Counted from the stretch's first letter, positions 9,001-16,753 are shown. The stretch: 64,000 nucleotides of DNA from Bartonella sp. B1099 (GCF_944801835.1 NZ_CALYLN010000001.1:900001-964000); one strand, 5' to 3'. Numbers and translations are program-made. The notes: generated from the sequence alone by a model not told the origin.

Positions 9001-10888
9001 TGAAGAGAGTAAGGTCATCAAGATTGGTTCTGAGAAAGAGGGAACAGAAATCACCATAGCCAATAGTGATGGTGCAGTACGTAGTCTCTCTGGTGTAAAA
9101 GCAGGAACCCTTTCAGCAGATTCAACAGAAGCCGTAAATGGTGGTCAGCTATATTCCTTGAATCAGACGCTTGCGAACTATTTTGGTGGTGGTGCTAAGT
9201 TTGAGAATGGTCAATGGCGTGCTCCAAGCTTTAAGGTTAACACTGTCAGCGAGGATGGTAGTAAGGTTGAAGAGCAGAGCTATGATAATGTAGCGAAAGC
9301 CTTTGCGAGTGTTGGTACATCTTTCACGAATCTTCATAATGAGCTTAAGAATGAAATCAGCCAAGTTGTCAGTGATAGTCTTGTTAAGCAGGATGAAGAG
9401 AGTAAGGTCATCAAGATTGGTTCTGAGAAAGAGGGAACAGAAATCACCATAGCCAATAGTGATGGTGCAGTACGTAGTCTCTCTGGTGTAAAAGCAGGAA
9501 CCCTTTCAGCAGATTCAACAGAAGCCGTAAATGGTGGTCAGCTATATTCCTTGAATCAGACGCTTGCGAACTATTTTGGTGGTGGTGCGAGTTATGAGAA
9601 TGGTCAATGGAGTGCTCCAAGCTTCAAAATATTGAGCTTTAACGAGGATGGAAGTTCTGAGGAAACGAGTTATAATAATGTTGCTGCAGCTTTTGCGGGT
9701 GTGAATCAATCATTCACGAAGCTTCAACATGAACTTTCAGAGACTGTTGAGCAGAATGCGTTGTTGTGGAGTGATGGGGAAGAAGCTTTTGTAGCACTAC
9801 ATGGCAAAGGTTCAGAGAAGCACAATAGCAAGCTGCGCCATCTTGTTGATGGAGATATTTCTGCGGGTTCGACAGAAGCGATCACGGGTAACCAGTTGTA
9901 TCAGTTGAATCAGACGTTAGCGGCTTATTTAGGCGGTGGAGCGAGTTATCAGGGCGGACAATGGACAGCGCCTCAATTCCAAATAACGCAGTTCAAGAGT
10001 GATGGCAGTTCTTCAGAGAGTAAGAGCTATGATAATGTAGCTGGTGCCTTTGAAGGCGTTAATGGAAGTTTGTCAGGTATTAACGATCGGATTAATAATG
10101 TAGCGCAGAATGTTACTTCGAACAGTTTGAACTGGAATGGTGATTTAGGAGGCTATGATGGTCGTCACAATGGAGAAGACAGTAAGATTACGCATGTAGC
10201 GAATGGAGATGTATCGAAAGACTCGAAAGAAGTTGTGAATGGCGGTCAGCTTTGGGAGACGAACCAGAAAGTATCAGCGGTTGAACAGCATGTAGAAAAA
10301 CTAGACCAACATGTTAAGGATGTTGAAAGTGCGGTTACGAATGGAGCTGTTAACTATGATAAGGACGAGGCTGGTAATAAGACGAACAAAATCACATTAG
10401 TTGGAGGCAATGAAAGTGATCCTGTGTTGATAGATAATGTAGCGGAAGGTCGGATTGAGAGTGGTTCGAAGGAAGCTATCAATGGCGGTCAATTGCATGA
10501 TTATACGGAACAGCAGATGAAGATAGTTCTTGAAGATGCGAAGAAGTATACGGATGATCATGTTACTGATATAGTCAACAATGGTGTTAATGAGTCCAAA
10601 GCTTATACAGATATGAAGTTTGAGACGTTAAATTATGCTGTTGAGGATGTTCGGAAAGAAGCAAGACAGGCTGCGGCTATTGGTTTGGCAGTGTCTAACT
10701 TACGTTACTATGACATACCAGGATCTGTAAGTGTCTCATTTGGTAGTGGTTTGTGGCGCAGCCAATCTGCCTTTGCTGTTGGTGCTGGTTATACGTCTGA
10801 AGATGGAAATATTCGTTCGAATGTATCTATTACAAGTGCTGGAGGCCATTGGGGCATAGGTGCGGGGATTACTCTGAGGTTGAGATGA
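1..10888 (+). CDS. badA: BadA/Vomp-type trimeric autotransporter adhesin, 5' part missing
   Basis: The frame is open from the window edge for about 3,628 codons, so the signal peptide and most of the head lie upstream; the TTG at position 2 is not a real start. The first ~165 residues look like the end of a YadA-like head with a tryptophan-ring/GIN-type region (GWKLSVDG) and a first neck (TDAVNFGQL). A very long stalk follows, built of neck modules of the QLYSMN..LA.Y(L/F)GGG...G.W.AP.F type (18 by eye, including two QLFATN variants), four KFLGG(E/D) variants, DALLWS-type connectors and short coiled coils. The last ~70 residues (from about SNLRYYDIPGSVSVSFG) form the YadA-type beta-barrel anchor, ending ITLRLR. 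By family knowledge such proteins trimerise on the outer membrane and bind matrix and endothelial cells. Which ortholog it is (BadA, Vomp, Brp) cannot be fixed. Confidence 0.93.
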   Translation, partial: LIGQQTIKMTYEWKSTLGAVSVGDNTNKFSRQITGVAAGFQDTDAVNVAQLKSLRDYVDKGWKLSVDGKNAKAVGIDDTVDFAAGSKNFEITKGEGDNKVKFDLAKDITLGSVTTGTNTLDAMGLKIVNGPQITTNGIHAAGKKITGVLEGTNKTDAVNFGQLNKTKQEVQEQIQKQVQEVEKQVAANSFVKQDSVTRSITIGKDTDGDEINISNKDKADRTLSGVKAAEKDNEAVNKKQLEDSLKGLSKDLQSDDSAVVHYDKQEDGTINYASVTFGGKENTLTALHNIADGAISSESHDAINGGQINKIGEDIAKFLGGEASFKNGVLTEPTYKLSYVATDGVVTDSSYQGVGTAFAALDTNIKHVNNRIKEVSEGVAQDSLSWSDTDKAFSALHGADQERGSSKITHILDGNIAFGSTDAVTGNQLYSMNKKLASYLGGGAGYDTEGNWKAPSFKVKTVKKDSNKVEEIAYDNVADAFAGISTSITDVHNEVNNQITNIVSDSLVKQDETGLIKIGAEKEGGAINIANKDKADRTLSGVKEAVNGNEAVNKAQLDTNIKKVEDQLKNAVNEFTENITNVTQHVQGDALLWSKTDKAFSAQHGEGDEKTDRKITHLKAGDVTADSTDAINGAQLFATNKNVTAVKNDLNTVSNNTSQYLGGNADVLSGIAPTFSVQNKDYHSVGEAFEGVDSSFTKLHEEINKNNNEVTQHIEKDALLWNDDAQAFVARHEKSKEEKGKEILENSKITHILDGNIAFGSTDAVTGGQLYSMNEKLASYLGGGAGYDTEGNWKAPTFKVKTVKKDSNKVEEIAYDNVADAFAGISTSITDVHNEVNNQITNIVSDSLVKQDETGLIKIGAEKEGGAINIANKDKADRTLSGVKAAEKDNEAVNKAQLDTNIKKVEDQLTNAVNEFTENITNVTQHVQGDALLWSKTDKAFSAQHGEGDEKTDRKITHILDGDITKGSTDAVTGNQLYSMNEQLASYLGGGAGYDEKGKWSAPVFKVKKFDDSGKATEQEYKTVAEAFEGVNQSFTNIHNEVNEQINQVVGDSLVKQDKGSHVISVGGETNGTQVSFANVDKASRTLLGVKDGDLSAGSTEAVNGSQLYSLGNTLASYLGGGAKYEEGKWQAPSFKVKTVKDNGESEEKEYKNVAEALTGVGTSFTNIKNEITNQINHLQSDDSAVIHYDKKEKDEIDYTSVTFGKGKNSTAVGLHNVADGQIAKDSHDAITGGQINTIGESIAKFLGGEASFKDGSLTQPTYKLSDVSTEGKVTDKTFTDVGLAFAGLDKNIQNVNDRIKEVSEGVAQDSLSWSRDDKAFSAQHGKEGAKTNSKIKFLANGEISSASTEAVNGSQLYSLNQTVAQYFGGGTKYENGNWTAPSFTLKSFKDGKENGTKTYHNVADAFSDIDSNFTNVVNNFTEQVTNITQEVQGDALLWDKESKAFVAQHGEKEGKKENSKITFLANGDVTVDSTDAVTGSQLYSLQDQFAKYLGGGAGYDEKGKWSAPVFKVKKFDDNGKATEQEYKTVAEAFEGVNQSFTNIHNEVNEQINQVVGDSLVKQNEKTHVISVGGETNGTQVSFANSDGTERVLSGVKGGDLSAKSTEAVNGSQLYSMSNTLASYLGGGAGYDEKGKWTSPSFKVKKFDDSGKATEQEYKTVAEAFEGVNQSFTNIHNEVNEQINQVVGDSLVKQDKGSHVISVGGETNGTQVSFANSDGTERILSGVKAGNLSATSTEAVNGSQLYSLGNTLASYLGGGAKYEEGKWQAPSFKVKTVKDNGESEEKEYKNVAEALTGVGTSFTNIKNEITNQINHLQSDDSAVVHYDRDDKNGTVDYGSVTFGGKDKTATALHNIADGNIASGSTDAITGNQLYSLNSTISTYLGGGTKYENGVWTAPDFKVKRFNKDGETEEQIYHTVADAFAGVSTSITDVHNEVNNQISQVVSDSLVKQAKETDPITIGKEVAGTEVNIANKDQGDRTLSGVKAAEKDNEAVNKAQLDQSLEQLSNSLQSDDSAVVLYDKKDGKIDYTSVTLGKGPNAAPVALHNVADGQIAENSHDAVTGGQINTISQDVAKFLGGDTSFKEGSFTGPTYKLSSVDTHGQVSSTEFKDVGSAFAGLDKNIQNVNDRIKEVSEGVAQDSLSWSRDDNAFSAQHGEGKDRTASKITHILDGNVTKGSTDAVTGGQLYSMNNTLASYFGGGAEYKEGNWVAPSFKVNTVNTAGDKVEEKSYDSVAAAFEGVGSSFTNLHNEVTNAVTNINNHINNVVSDSLVKQDADSKVIKIGAEKGGSSINIANSGDAARTLTGVKAGALTEASTDAVNGSQLYSMNTTLATYFGGGAEYKEGNWVAPSFKVHTVSSDGSKVEEQSYKTVAEAFAGVGSSFTNIHKELKNEINQVVGDSLVKQDEKTHVIAVGGEKSGTEVTFANTDGASRSLTGVKAGALTETSTDAVNGSQLFATNQNVTTVTNNLKTVSENTSKSLGGGADVLQGVAPTYTVQEKNYQSVAEAFGGVDRSFTELHEEITKNTNEVSENIKQNALLWSEADKAFSAQHGEGKERTSSKITSLANGDITANSMDAINGSQLYSMNNTLASYFGGGAEYKEGKWTVPSFQVSQLSDDGTSSEKTYNNVADAFGGVNNSFKSIHNEMTNAVTNINNQISQVVSDNLVKQDATTNLINIGKEVAGTEVNIANKDQGDRTLSGVKAAVNDNEAVNKAQLDQSLEQLSNSLQSDDSAVVLYDKKENGETDYTSVTLGKGQKAAPVALHNVADGQIAENSHDAVTGGQINTISQDVAKFLGGETSFKDGTFTGPTYKLSQVDEKGEAKQAEFKDVGSAFAGLDTNIKNVNNHLTNIVEDFTQQITDITQEVKGDALLWSQDKEAFVATHGIDAEKKNSKITLLANGSVTEDSTDAINGSQLYSMNNTLASYFGGGASYENGQWIAPSFKVNTVSEDGKKVEEQSYDNVAKAFASVGTSFTNLHNELKNEISQVVSDSLVKQDEESKVIKIGSEKEGTEITIANSDGAVRSLSGVKAGTLSADSTEAVNGGQLYSLNQTLANYFGGGAKFENGQWRAPSFKVNTVSEDGSKVEEQSYDNVAKAFASVGTSFTNLHNELKNEISQVVSDSLVKQDEESKVIKIGSEKEGTEITIANSDGAVRSLSGVKAGTLSADSTEAVNGGQLYSLNQTLANYFGGGASYENGQWSAPSFKILSFNEDGSSEETSYNNVAAAFAGVNQSFTKLQHELSETVEQNALLWSDGEEAFVALHGKGSEKHNSKLRHLVDGDISAGSTEAITGNQLYQLNQTLAAYLGGGASYQGGQWTAPQFQITQFKSDGSSSESKSYDNVAGAFEGVNGSLSGINDRINNVAQNVTSNSLNWNGDLGGYDGRHNGEDSKITHVANGDVSKDSKEVVNGGQLWETNQKVSAVEQHVEKLDQHVKDVESAVTNGAVNYDKDEAGNKTNKITLVGGNESDPVLIDNVAEGRIESGSKEAINGGQLHDYTEQQMKIVLEDAKKYTDDHVTDIVNNGVNESKAYTDMKFETLNYAVEDVRKEARQAAAIGLAVSNLRYYDIPGSVSVSFGSGLWRSQSAFAVGAGYTSEDGNIRSNVSITSAGGHWGIGAGITLRLR
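1218..1845 (+). repeat. Long stalk duplication, copy 1 (partner 2241-2868)
   Basis: About 628 bp are repeated nearly identically 1,023 bp downstream (341 codons). Both copies encode KITHILDGNIAFGSTDAVTG, the neck GGGAGYDTEGNWKAP and the SDSLVKQDETG coil. Differences are scattered single bases plus a short replaced stretch (KEAVNGNEAVN versus KAAEKDNEAVN). Confidence 0.88.
2241..2868 (+). repeat. Long stalk duplication, copy 2 (partner 1218-1845)
   Basis: Second copy of the ~628 bp stalk segment. After about 2868 the two copies diverge, one continuing with LKAGDVTADS and this one with ILDGDITKGS. Confidence 0.88.
3312..3571 (+). repeat. Stalk duplication, copy 1 (partner 5223-5482)
   Basis: About 260 bp encoding NGSQLYSLGNTLASYLGGGA through QINHLQSDDSAV recur 1,911 bp (637 codons) downstream with very few differences. 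Confidence 0.85.
5223..5482 (+). repeat. Stalk duplication, copy 2 (partner 3312-3571)
   Basis: Second copy of the 260 bp segment. It is followed by a different DUNK-like continuation (HYDRDDKNGTVDYGSVTFGG) from copy 1 (HYDKKEKDEIDYTSVTFG), as expected from segmental exchange between repeats. Confidence 0.85.
8833..9590 (+). repeat. 393 bp near-identical tandem module in the adhesin stalk
   Basis: The stalk segment recurs with an exact 393 bp (131 codon) spacing: the neck CTATTTTGG occurs at 8785, 9178 and 9571. The two intervening units differ at only a few bases (for example codons KK versus SK in SEDG(K/S)KVEEQSYDNV). The same 393 bp step links the necks at 2975/3368 and 4493/4886/5279, so 131 residues is the basic length unit of much of the stalk. 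Confidence 0.9.
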
Positions 10889-11487
10889 TAATAGAAAAAA
10901 TGATTATTATTATGAAAAAAAGAAGAATGTTAGTGAAGATTCTGTTTGCTCTTGTCTTACTAGGCAAGGGCGAAGGCTTTGCTAATGAGAATAATAGTAT
11001 TTATACAATTCATCCACCGCACTTATCGATACCTAGGGGAGAACCAGGTGAAACACGTCGAATTATTATGCAGTTTTATGACTGGACTTTAATTTGTGAC
11101 GAAAAACAAAAGCTTAAGCTTAAGCAAGGTATATGTAATGTGACACAGACTGTTCATGATCAGGAAGGAAATACCATTTTTAGTTGGTCTCTTGTTTCTA
11201 CGACAAATGGACAAGCTGTGATGCTTTTTCGAACATTGCCAAATTCTGATATAAATGTTCCGATTCAAATGTTTGTGAAAGGTGTAAAAAAACCTGTTCT
11301 TATTCATTATACGCAGTGTAATGAAACGGTTTGTTTGGCACAATCACCTGTAGGTCCGGTTATTACGAAACAAATAGAGCAGGACAATAAAGTACGTATT
11401 TCCTATAAGCTTAAAGATGGAAAGGTATTTTCTTTTACTGTACCATTTAAAGGGCTAAACGCAGCACTTAATTCTTTGCGTCCTTAG
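10885..11487 (+). CDS. IalB-family invasion-associated secreted protein (paralogue of IalB)
   Basis: 200 residues from the ATG at 10885. That ATG overlaps the adhesin stop codon as ATGA and has TGAGG five bases upstream, which decided the start; ATG 10912 (MKKRRM) is an alternative. The N-terminus is basic and hydrophobic (KKRRMLVKILFALVLLGKGEGFA), a likely signal peptide cut near residue 36. The rest matches the IalB family layout: a YDWTLICD entry, paired cysteines (CDEKQ...GICNV; QCNETVCLAQ) and an FTVPFKGLNAALNSL tail, as in IalB at 22985-23545 (FVQLNGFSNALNRL). The overlap implies co-translation with the adhesin. IalB proteins aid erythrocyte or host-cell entry in Bartonella; a role linked to adhesin biogenesis is inference only. 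Confidence 0.85.
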   Translation: MIIEKMIIIMKKRRMLVKILFALVLLGKGEGFANENNSIYTIHPPHLSIPRGEPGETRRIIMQFYDWTLICDEKQKLKLKQGICNVTQTVHDQEGNTIFSWSLVSTTNGQAVMLFRTLPNSDINVPIQMFVKGVKKPVLIHYTQCNETVCLAQSPVGPVITKQIEQDNKVRISYKLKDGKVFSFTVPFKGLNAALNSLRP

Positions 11488-12301
11488 AAATTCATCGGAA
11501 ATTTTTAACAAGAGTCATTTTTTCATAAATCGTTGTGTTATATTTTTGAATGTAAATTATAAGGTGAAATAAGTGAGAAGTTTTATATAATATAATAGAA
11601 AATTAGGTTAAAGCTTTTCACAAATCGTAGAGAGTAATTGCGTTAGTTCTTAGCAATAAAAAGTTATGAGAAACACTTAAATTTTAAATAATAGAAATAT
11701 GGCTTTTTAGAGCGGTTTGATTAAGCATTAATATTTTTCAATTGAAATGTTATAATAACAAGTAAATTTATAATCTTAGAGAATTTTTTGAACGATAGTT
11801 TTTCTTTGTATTCACGATATAACGCTACCGTAATTGTATTTTGTCTGACCATGAAACTTTTATTCTAGCGTAATCAAAGCCATTTTGTTGAATATAACAA
11901 ACGAGGCTTGTGTATGGAACACGCGGTTGAAAAAAGAATCTCCTCTCTGTATAGGTTGTTGCAACCTTAAGCGTTAGCAAAGAGTACGAAAGTGCCTGTT
12001 TGTTATAATAGAATTATATTTCGTATAAATGACATAAAAATAGCATAATTTACAAAATTGCTGTGAATGTAAACGATTAGTTTATAGTTTTAAGTTCATA
12101 AAGAGAAGCATGACTTCACGGAAACAACCAAAAAATTATACAAAATCTGAATGATACAAGCGTAGAAAGTTTCGATGATAAGAAAAAAGGGAATGGTTTC
12201 TTGTATTTTATCATTTGATGCTGCATTGTTGCTTTATTTAGGAATAAGCAGAAGAGTTTTCGCGTTTATTTATTGGGGGAAACGCTCAAGGGATAAGAGA
12301 A
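11488..12301. other. Gene-free AT-rich intergenic region
   Basis: 814 bases separate the IalB-like gene from ppx. I see no convincing gene or terminator. The only structure is a 6 bp inverted repeat AGGTTG-TTG-CAACCT at 11953-11967. An open frame at 12175-12378 runs into ppx and has no family features. Confidence 0.6.
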
Positions 12302-13612
12302 ATGACCCCGTTAAATTATGGTTCAAAAGAGTCCAAGCAAGGAGAATCATACGATCCCAACGAAAATCAGTTGTATGATCAGTGTGGGAATAATAAAAAT
12401 AATCATTCCTCATTGTCACGAACAGAGGCATGCTCTATCCTTGTTGATATAAAGAAACGACAAAGAAAAAGACATTGTGAACAGAAACAGGTTTTGATTC
12501 AATCGGAGACGGCTTTTAAGTTTCATCGTCAGACAATGATAGGTGCTCAAAAAACAAAAAAATGCCAAGCACCTTTTCTGCGACAGTTCTCTCAAGTAAA
12601 ATCTCCACCTCTTTATGCGGCTCTTGATTTGGGGACGAATAATTGTCGTCTTCTTATCGCATCTCCTAGTAAACCTGGATATTTTCGTGTTGTTGATGCT
12701 TTTTCTCGTATTGTACGATTGGGAGAAGGTTTAATAAATAATGGTTTTCTTAATACACAAGCTATGGATCGCGCGATTGAAGCCTTAAAGATTTGTCGTT
12801 TAAAGCTAAAACAAAGGCATATTAAGCGTTATCGTTTGATTGCAACGGAAGCTTGCCGTTCAGCAGAAAATGGTAAACATTTTATTCAGCGTGTTTTGGA
12901 TGAGACAGGTCTTGAATTAGAAATTGTTGATCGGCAAACAGAAGCACGTTTTGCTGTTACAGGATGTAGTACACTTGTTGAACCAAATACTGAGGCAATT
13001 GTACTCTTTGATATTGGAGGAGGATCATCAGAAATTGTTCTTCTTGATGTTTCTCAAAAGCGTTCTTTTCGTTTAGCGGGACAAATTACCGCTTGGACTT
13101 CTCTTCCTGTTGGTGTTGTTACGCTTGCTGAACGTTTTGGAGGGAATAATATTAGTTTAGACGAGTTTGAAAAAATGAAAAGTTATGTACGAGGGTTGTT
13201 AAATAATTTTTCAGATCGTCATAAATTAGGAGCGTTAGCGCAAGGATCAAAATTTCATCTTTTGGGAACTTCTGGTACGGTTACGACTTTAGCAGGGATG
13301 TATCTGAATTTAGAGCGTTATGATAGGAAAAAAGTGGATGGCATTTGGATGGATGATGCAGATATTACTCTTATGACAAAACGCTTATTGTCATGGGATA
13401 TAGAAAAACGTATCATAAATCCTTTTATTGGGCGAGAGAGAGCAGATTTAGTTTTAGCCGGTTGTGCAATTTTAGATGTTATTCGAGAAATTTGGCCAAG
13501 TCAGCGTTTAAGAGTTGCTGATCGTGGATTAAGGGAAGGAATTTTGATAGAGCTCATGTTACGCGATGGTGTATGGTGTCGTCGTAGAAAGAGTAGAGAT
13601 TTCAAGCGTTAG
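12302..13612 (+). CDS. ppx: Exopolyphosphatase / guanosine pentaphosphate phosphatase family (Ppx/GppA)
   Basis: 436 residues. The ASKHA-fold phosphatase core starts near residue 103 with the phosphate-1 loop ALDLGTNNCRLLI and has the second loop LFDIGGGSSEIVLLD near residue 235. A later segment (LLGTSGTVTTLAG) also fits the family. Enzymes of this group remove terminal phosphate from inorganic polyphosphate or from pppGpp; sequence alone does not separate the two. The first ~100 residues are basic, low in conserved features and probably disordered. An internal ATG at 12536 would drop most of this extension, so the start is uncertain. A GGGATAAGAGAA stretch precedes ATG 12302. It lies 29 bp before rlmE on the same strand, so the two are probably co-transcribed. 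Confidence 0.9.
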   Translation: MTPLNYGSKESKQGESYDPNENQLYDQCGNNKNNHSSLSRTEACSILVDIKKRQRKRHCEQKQVLIQSETAFKFHRQTMIGAQKTKKCQAPFLRQFSQVKSPPLYAALDLGTNNCRLLIASPSKPGYFRVVDAFSRIVRLGEGLINNGFLNTQAMDRAIEALKICRLKLKQRHIKRYRLIATEACRSAENGKHFIQRVLDETGLELEIVDRQTEARFAVTGCSTLVEPNTEAIVLFDIGGGSSEIVLLDVSQKRSFRLAGQITAWTSLPVGVVTLAERFGGNNISLDEFEKMKSYVRGLLNNFSDRHKLGALAQGSKFHLLGTSGTVTTLAGMYLNLERYDRKKVDGIWMDDADITLMTKRLLSWDIEKRIINPFIGRERADLVLAGCAILDVIREIWPSQRLRVADRGLREGILIELMLRDGVWCRRRKSRDFKR

Positions 13613-13641
13613 AAAATTAAATGTGGAGACAATGAATAACG

Positions 13642-14370
13642 ATGAAAAAAACAACAAAAACCCCAACGGGTGGCTATGGAGGTTCAGGGTCACATGAATT
13701 ATATCAGCGCGTAAAAAAGAAAGCTGGGACCATTAAAGCTTCGTCACGGCGATGGTTAGAGAGGCATTTGAATGATCCTTATGTTCATCAATCAAAAGTA
13801 GATGGTTATCGTTCGCGCGCGGCTTATAAACTCATTGAAATTAATGAGCGTTATAAATTTCTGAAAAAAGGTCAAAAGGTTATTGATCTAGGAGCGGCAC
13901 CGGGGGGATGGTGTCAGGTAGCTGAGCGTATCGTAGGGTCAAGTGATGAAAAACCTAGTGTCGTTGGTATTGATTATTTGCATGTGGATCCATTGCCTAG
14001 AGTTGCAATGTTAGAAATGGATTTTTTACATGCAGATGCATCGCAGAAATTAATTGAAACTTTAGGGACAAAACCGGATGTGGTTCTTTCTGATATGGCA
14101 GCGCCAACAACAGGTCATCGTCAGACGGATCATTTAAGAACGATTTATCTATGTGAAGTTGCGGCTGATTTTGCTCTTTCGGTTCTCAAGCATGGGGGAC
14201 ATTTTTTAGCAAAGGCTTTTCAAGGCGGGGCAGAAAATACTCTTCTTGCAGTATTAAAACAGCATTTTAAAAAAGTCTATCATGTTAAACCACCCGCAAG
14301 TCGATCAGAATCAGTGGAGCTTTATCTTCTGGCGCTTGAATTTAAGGGAAAAACAAAAATACACGAATAG
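13642..14370 (+). CDS. rlmE: 23S rRNA 2'-O-ribose U2552 methyltransferase RlmE (FtsJ/RrmJ)
   Basis: 242 residues. This SAM-dependent enzyme methylates U2552 of 23S rRNA late in 50S assembly. The catalytic tetrad K-D-K-E is visible: K in [11 protein letters not shown] in [10 protein letters not shown] in [10 protein letters not shown] and E in [10 protein letters not shown]. The SAM-binding loop is [15 protein letters not shown] ~40 residue basic, glycine-rich N-terminus ([11 protein letters not shown]) precedes the catalytic domain, as in other Rhizobiales RlmE proteins. It follows ppx by 29 bp; that ppx-rlmE pairing is common in the order. Confidence 0.95.
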   Translation: MKKTTKTPTGGYGGSGSHELYQRVKKKAGTIKASSRRWLERHLNDPYVHQSKVDGYRSRAAYKLIEINERYKFLKKGQKVIDLGAAPGGWCQVAERIVGSSDEKPSVVGIDYLHVDPLPRVAMLEMDFLHADASQKLIETLGTKPDVVLSDMAAPTTGHRQTDHLRTIYLCEVAADFALSVLKHGGHFLAKAFQGGAENTLLAVLKQHFKKVYHVKPPASRSESVELYLLALEFKGKTKIHE

Positions 14371-14543
14371 CGCCTTCTTTTAAGAAGACTTAAACTTTAC
14401 TTAATTTCTTTAAATGGGATGATTTTTTCTCAAAGAGTTATCAGCGATCGTGACAGTTTTTCTGTTATCAAGGATGAAAAACTGGTAAAATTAATGTATT
14501 GCCTATAGAGGTAGAGAGATTGATTCCTCAGTGAGTGCTTCCA

Positions 14544-15569
14544 ATGAAATTTCTTGATCAAGCTAAAGTTTATATCCGTTCAGGGAATGGAGGTTCTGGA
14601 GCAGTATCATTTCGCCGTGAAAAATTCATAGAATTTGGGGGGCCTGATGGTGGGAATGGAGGACGGGGTGGTGATGTCTGGGCTCTTGTTGTTGATGGGC
14701 TTAATACGCTGATTGATTATCGTTACCAACAACATTTTAAAGCAAAAACAGGAGGCCATGGTAAAGGACGTAATATGACGGGTGAGAAGGGTGATGATGT
14801 CATCCTTAAAGTTCCGGTTGGGACGCAAATTTTTGAAGAAGATAATACAACGTTAATCTGTGATTTGACAGAAGTAGGGCAGCGCTATTGCCTTGCAAAA
14901 GGAGGGAATGGCGGTTTTGGTAATCTTCACTTTACAACATCGACAAATCGGGCACCACGTCGTGCAAATCCAGGTTTGGCTGGAGAAGAGCGTGCAATAT
15001 GGCTTCGTTTGAAGTTAATTGCTGATGCGGGGCTTGTTGGTTTACCCAATGCCGGAAAATCAACTTTTTTAGCTTCTGTAACGGCGGCAAAACCAAAAGT
15101 TGCAGATTATCCTTTTACCACTCTTCATCCTCATCTTGGTGTTGTACGTATTGATGGTCGTGAATTTGTTTTGGCTGATATTCCGGGGTTAATTGAAGGA
15201 GCCCATGAAGGGGTTGGAATTGGAGACCGTTTTTTAGGACATGTGGAGCGTTGTCGCGTACTCCTTCATTTGATTTCTGCTCAAGAAGAAGATGTTGCAA
15301 AAGCATATAAGATTGTGCGTCATGAACTTGAGGCCTATGGAAATAATCTAAGTGATAAAACTGAAATTGTTGCTTTAAGCCAGATAGATACTCTCACGAT
15401 TGAAGAGCGTGAAGCTAAACGAGAAGCTTTGCAAAGAGTAGCGGGACAACCTGTTATGATGTTTTCTGCCGTGAGTCGTGAAGGTTTAGAAAATGTACTG
15501 CGTGCTGGTGCACATATTATTGAGATGTCACGCAAAGAGGAGAGGGGTGGGGATAGCAGGATTGATTGA
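14544..15569 (+). CDS. obgE: Obg/CgtA ribosome-associated GTPase
   Basis: 341 residues from ATG 14544, giving the family-typical [17 protein letters not shown] start; GTG 14535 is in frame upstream, but GTGAG there fits better as the ribosome binding site. The glycine-rich Obg fold (residues 1-158) is followed by the G domain: G1 GLPNAGKST (~165), G2 [13 protein letters not shown]3 [13 protein letters not shown], and G4 probably SQID (normally NKxD-like). The product binds the large ribosomal subunit and links GTP and ppGpp levels to ribosome maturation. It ends one base before proB. No C-terminal acidic extension is present. Confidence 0.96.
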   Translation: MKFLDQAKVYIRSGNGGSGAVSFRREKFIEFGGPDGGNGGRGGDVWALVVDGLNTLIDYRYQQHFKAKTGGHGKGRNMTGEKGDDVILKVPVGTQIFEEDNTTLICDLTEVGQRYCLAKGGNGGFGNLHFTTSTNRAPRRANPGLAGEERAIWLRLKLIADAGLVGLPNAGKSTFLASVTAAKPKVADYPFTTLHPHLGVVRIDGREFVLADIPGLIEGAHEGVGIGDRFLGHVERCRVLLHLISAQEEDVAKAYKIVRHELEAYGNNLSDKTEIVALSQIDTLTIEEREAKREALQRVAGQPVMMFSAVSREGLENVLRAGAHIIEMSRKEERGGDSRID

Positions 15570-15570
15570 G

Positions 15571-16710
15571 ATGGCTGTTGGATTGCAAAAACTCACACAC
15601 TATAAGCGTATCGTGGTCAAAATTGGATCTGCACTTTTGGTTGATCCTCAGACGGGTTTACGCGTTGAATGGCTTAAAAGCTTGATCAATGATGTTGTTG
15701 AATTGCACAAAAGAGGCGTAGAGATATTATTAGTGTCTTCAGGCGCTATTGCTTTAGGAAGGACATTGCTACAGCTTCCGAAAGGAGCCTTGAAGTTGGA
15801 AGAAAGTCAGGCATGTGCTGCTTTGGGACAAATTGAATTAGCGAAAACCTATGGGGATGCGCTTGCTCAACATGGGCTCAAAACAGGTCAAGTTTTGCTC
15901 ACTTTATTTGATACGGAAGAGCGAAGGCGTTACCTCAATGCACGTGCGACGATTAATGTGCTTTTACGTTTTGGAGCAGTGCCCGTTATTAATGAGAATG
16001 ATACTGTTGCGACAAATGAAATTCGTTATGGTGATAATGATCGTTTAGCTGCACGTGTGGCAACAATGATGGGGGCAGATCTTTTAATACTTTTATCTGA
16101 TATTGATGGTCTTTATACAAAGTCTCCTCATAATGATCCAATGGCTGAATTTATACCCTTTGTTGCATCCATTACCCATGATATCGAAAAAATGGCAGAT
16201 GTTGCTGCTTCAGAGTTTTCACGGGGGGGAATGAAGACTAAGCTTGATGCTGGAAAGATAGCCAATGCTGCTGGAACGGCGATGATTATTACTTCAGGTA
16301 AACGTATGAATCCTCTGGCGGCAATTGATAGAGGTGAACGCAAGAGTTTTTTTGCGGCCGGTGAGAAATCTGTTAGTGCTTGGAAAACATGGATTTCTGG
16401 TCATTTAGATCCGTCTGGTATTTTGACGATTGATCAAGGAGCCATTAAGGCCCTTGAATCAGGAAAATCATTATTAGCAGCAGGGGTTATTGCTGTTGAG
16501 GGAAATTTCCATCGTGGGGATACGGTTGCCATTGTTGATACAAATGGGGTTGAGATTGCGCGTGGACTTGTAAGTTATGGCAAAGATGAAGCTGTACGCA
16601 TTATAGGGCGTAAAAGCGAAGAAATAGAATCTATACTTGGGTATGAGGCACGTTCTGCTATGGTACATCGTAATGATATGATTGTACGCTGCTTGATCAA
16701 TTCTGTTTAA
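15571..16710 (+). CDS. proB: Glutamate 5-kinase ProB
   Basis: 379 residues from ATG 15571, one base after the obg stop; the open frame upstream overlaps obg and lacks family features. The amino-acid kinase domain (residues 10-260) shows [30 protein letters not shown] and [13 protein letters not shown]-terminal PUA domain follows (from about [21 protein letters not shown]). It phosphorylates glutamate to glutamyl-5-phosphate, the first step of proline synthesis, and feeds ProA, encoded next. Proline feedback inhibition is known for the family but not visible here. Confidence 0.96.
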   Translation: MAVGLQKLTHYKRIVVKIGSALLVDPQTGLRVEWLKSLINDVVELHKRGVEILLVSSGAIALGRTLLQLPKGALKLEESQACAALGQIELAKTYGDALAQHGLKTGQVLLTLFDTEERRRYLNARATINVLLRFGAVPVINENDTVATNEIRYGDNDRLAARVATMMGADLLILLSDIDGLYTKSPHNDPMAEFIPFVASITHDIEKMADVAASEFSRGGMKTKLDAGKIANAAGTAMIITSGKRMNPLAAIDRGERKSFFAAGEKSVSAWKTWISGHLDPSGILTIDQGAIKALESGKSLLAAGVIAVEGNFHRGDTVAIVDTNGVEIARGLVSYGKDEAVRIIGRKSEEIESILGYEARSAMVHRNDMIVRCLINSV

Positions 16711-16753
16711 AAAGTTACTTTTGTTTTATTGTTTTGGTAGAGTGAATGATACG

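Noticed and set aside
11700-11900. Possible fifth copy of the dispersed repeat
   Set aside because: Only short blocks such as TACCGTAATT match; order and spacing are not kept well enough.
11953-11967. Inverted repeat AGGTTG-TTG-CAACCT
   Set aside because: A 6 bp stem without a T-run or gene context is expected by chance in 800 bases.
12175-12378. 67-codon plus-strand frame before ppx
   Set aside because: It overlaps ppx in another frame, lacks a ribosome binding site and matches nothing known.
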